A stretch of 15,071 nucleotides of DNA from CBDUBS01 sp965365445 (GTDB taxonomy: Bacteria; Bacteroidota; Rhodothermia; Rhodothermales; DASSAV01), in the NCBI GenBank assembly GCA_965365445.1, contig CBDUBS010000084.1, positions 1 through 15,071 of the forward strand, in the 5' to 3' direction. Below are positions 14,953 to 15,071 of this stretch, in pieces; the stretch's first letter is position 1; each line of letters starts with the position of its first letter. The notes under the pieces are model-generated. The model saw nothing but the letters and a program-made list of their open reading frames with translations. It did not search any database and was not told the origin of the DNA. Made by a program: the position numbers and the translations under genes.

Positions 14953-14982
14953 TTGACATGGACGAGGGAGGCACAGTATATT
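14953..14982 (+). promoter_or_regulatory. Sigma70-like promoter for tRNA-Phe
   Basis: A perfect TTGACA (14953-14958) is separated by 18 bases from TATATT (14977-14982, five of six to TATAAT). The predicted start, about 14989, lies a few bases before the mature tRNA 5' end at 14996. It is of E. coli type, unlike the TANNTTTG box seen before the sugar kinase. Confidence 0.6.
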
Positions 14983-14995
14983 AATTACTCTATGC

Positions 14996-15068
14996 GGTCA
15001 GGTAGCTCAGTTGGTAGAGCAATGGACTGAAAATCCATGTGTCGGGGGTTCAATTCCCTCCCTGACCA
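14996..15068 (+). tRNA. tRNA-Phe (anticodon GAA)
   Basis: This is a complete 73-base cloverleaf. The acceptor stem is GGTCAGG (14996-15002) with CCTGACC (15061-15067), and the D arm is AGCTCAGTTGGTAGAGC. The anticodon stem ATGGA/TCCAT has the loop CTGAAAA and anticodon GAA at 15029-15031. The T stem GGGGG/CCCTC holds one G-T pair and the loop TTCAATT. The discriminator base is A (15068). CCA is not encoded (CAC follows), so it must be added after transcription. It lies 98 bases after nadK with its own promoter. Confidence 0.97.
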
Positions 15069-15071
15069 CAC

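Noticed and set aside
14996..15068. tRNA-Phe as an integration site for a mobile element
   Set aside because: No integrase gene or partial copy of the tRNA 3' end occurs in the window, and the downstream side is not visible.

Overview
The window looks like chromosomal DNA from a Rhodothermota/Bacteroidota-type Gram-negative bacterium. This is an inference from several signs: a TANNTTTG-type promoter box before the sugar kinase gene, HU-like domains of the kind that Bacteroidota place in front of SPOR domains, large TPR and beta-barrel envelope proteins, and moderately GC-rich coding sequence. There are no transposases, integrases, CRISPR arrays or phage genes.

Left edge (1-861): about 157 bases read on the minus strand as a piece of a 3-hydroxyacyl-CoA dehydrogenase. 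They meet, within a few bases of position 160, a plus-strand agmatine deiminase gene that has lost its first third. This is a rearrangement breakpoint or an assembly chimera. Positions 833-2214 (minus) hold a PfkB-family sugar kinase followed by folB (dihydroneopterin aldolase), with a recognisable promoter and Shine-Dalgarno site in front of the kinase.

Positions 2359-3832 (minus) hold three small to medium genes, apparently one operon closed by a strong intrinsic terminator. Each encodes a soluble segment plus one glycine-rich membrane helix, as in YqjD/ElaB/DUF883-like proteins. The largest also carries seven consecutive 11-residue repeats resembling LEA or synuclein amphipathic helices.

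Positions 4151-12259 (plus) form an envelope block: an exported protein made almost entirely of about 26 TPR repeats, an outer-membrane beta-barrel protein, a 64-residue HU-like protein, a single-pass membrane protein with an N-terminal HU-like domain and a C-terminal periplasmic SPOR domain, and an ExbB/ExbD proton-channel pair. A 301-bp non-coding stretch with mutually exclusive hairpins precedes exbB, and a 318-bp non-coding stretch with a folded element precedes the TPR gene. The proposed joint role is energised or structural work across the envelope, perhaps tied to division or nucleoid position.

Right end: comM (YifB-type AAA+ ATPase, minus), then NAD kinase (plus), then tRNA-Phe(GAA) with its own sigma70-like promoter. 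The most unusual material is the HU-like pair with its HU-membrane-SPOR architecture, the 11-residue-repeat membrane protein cluster, and the breakpoint at the left edge.
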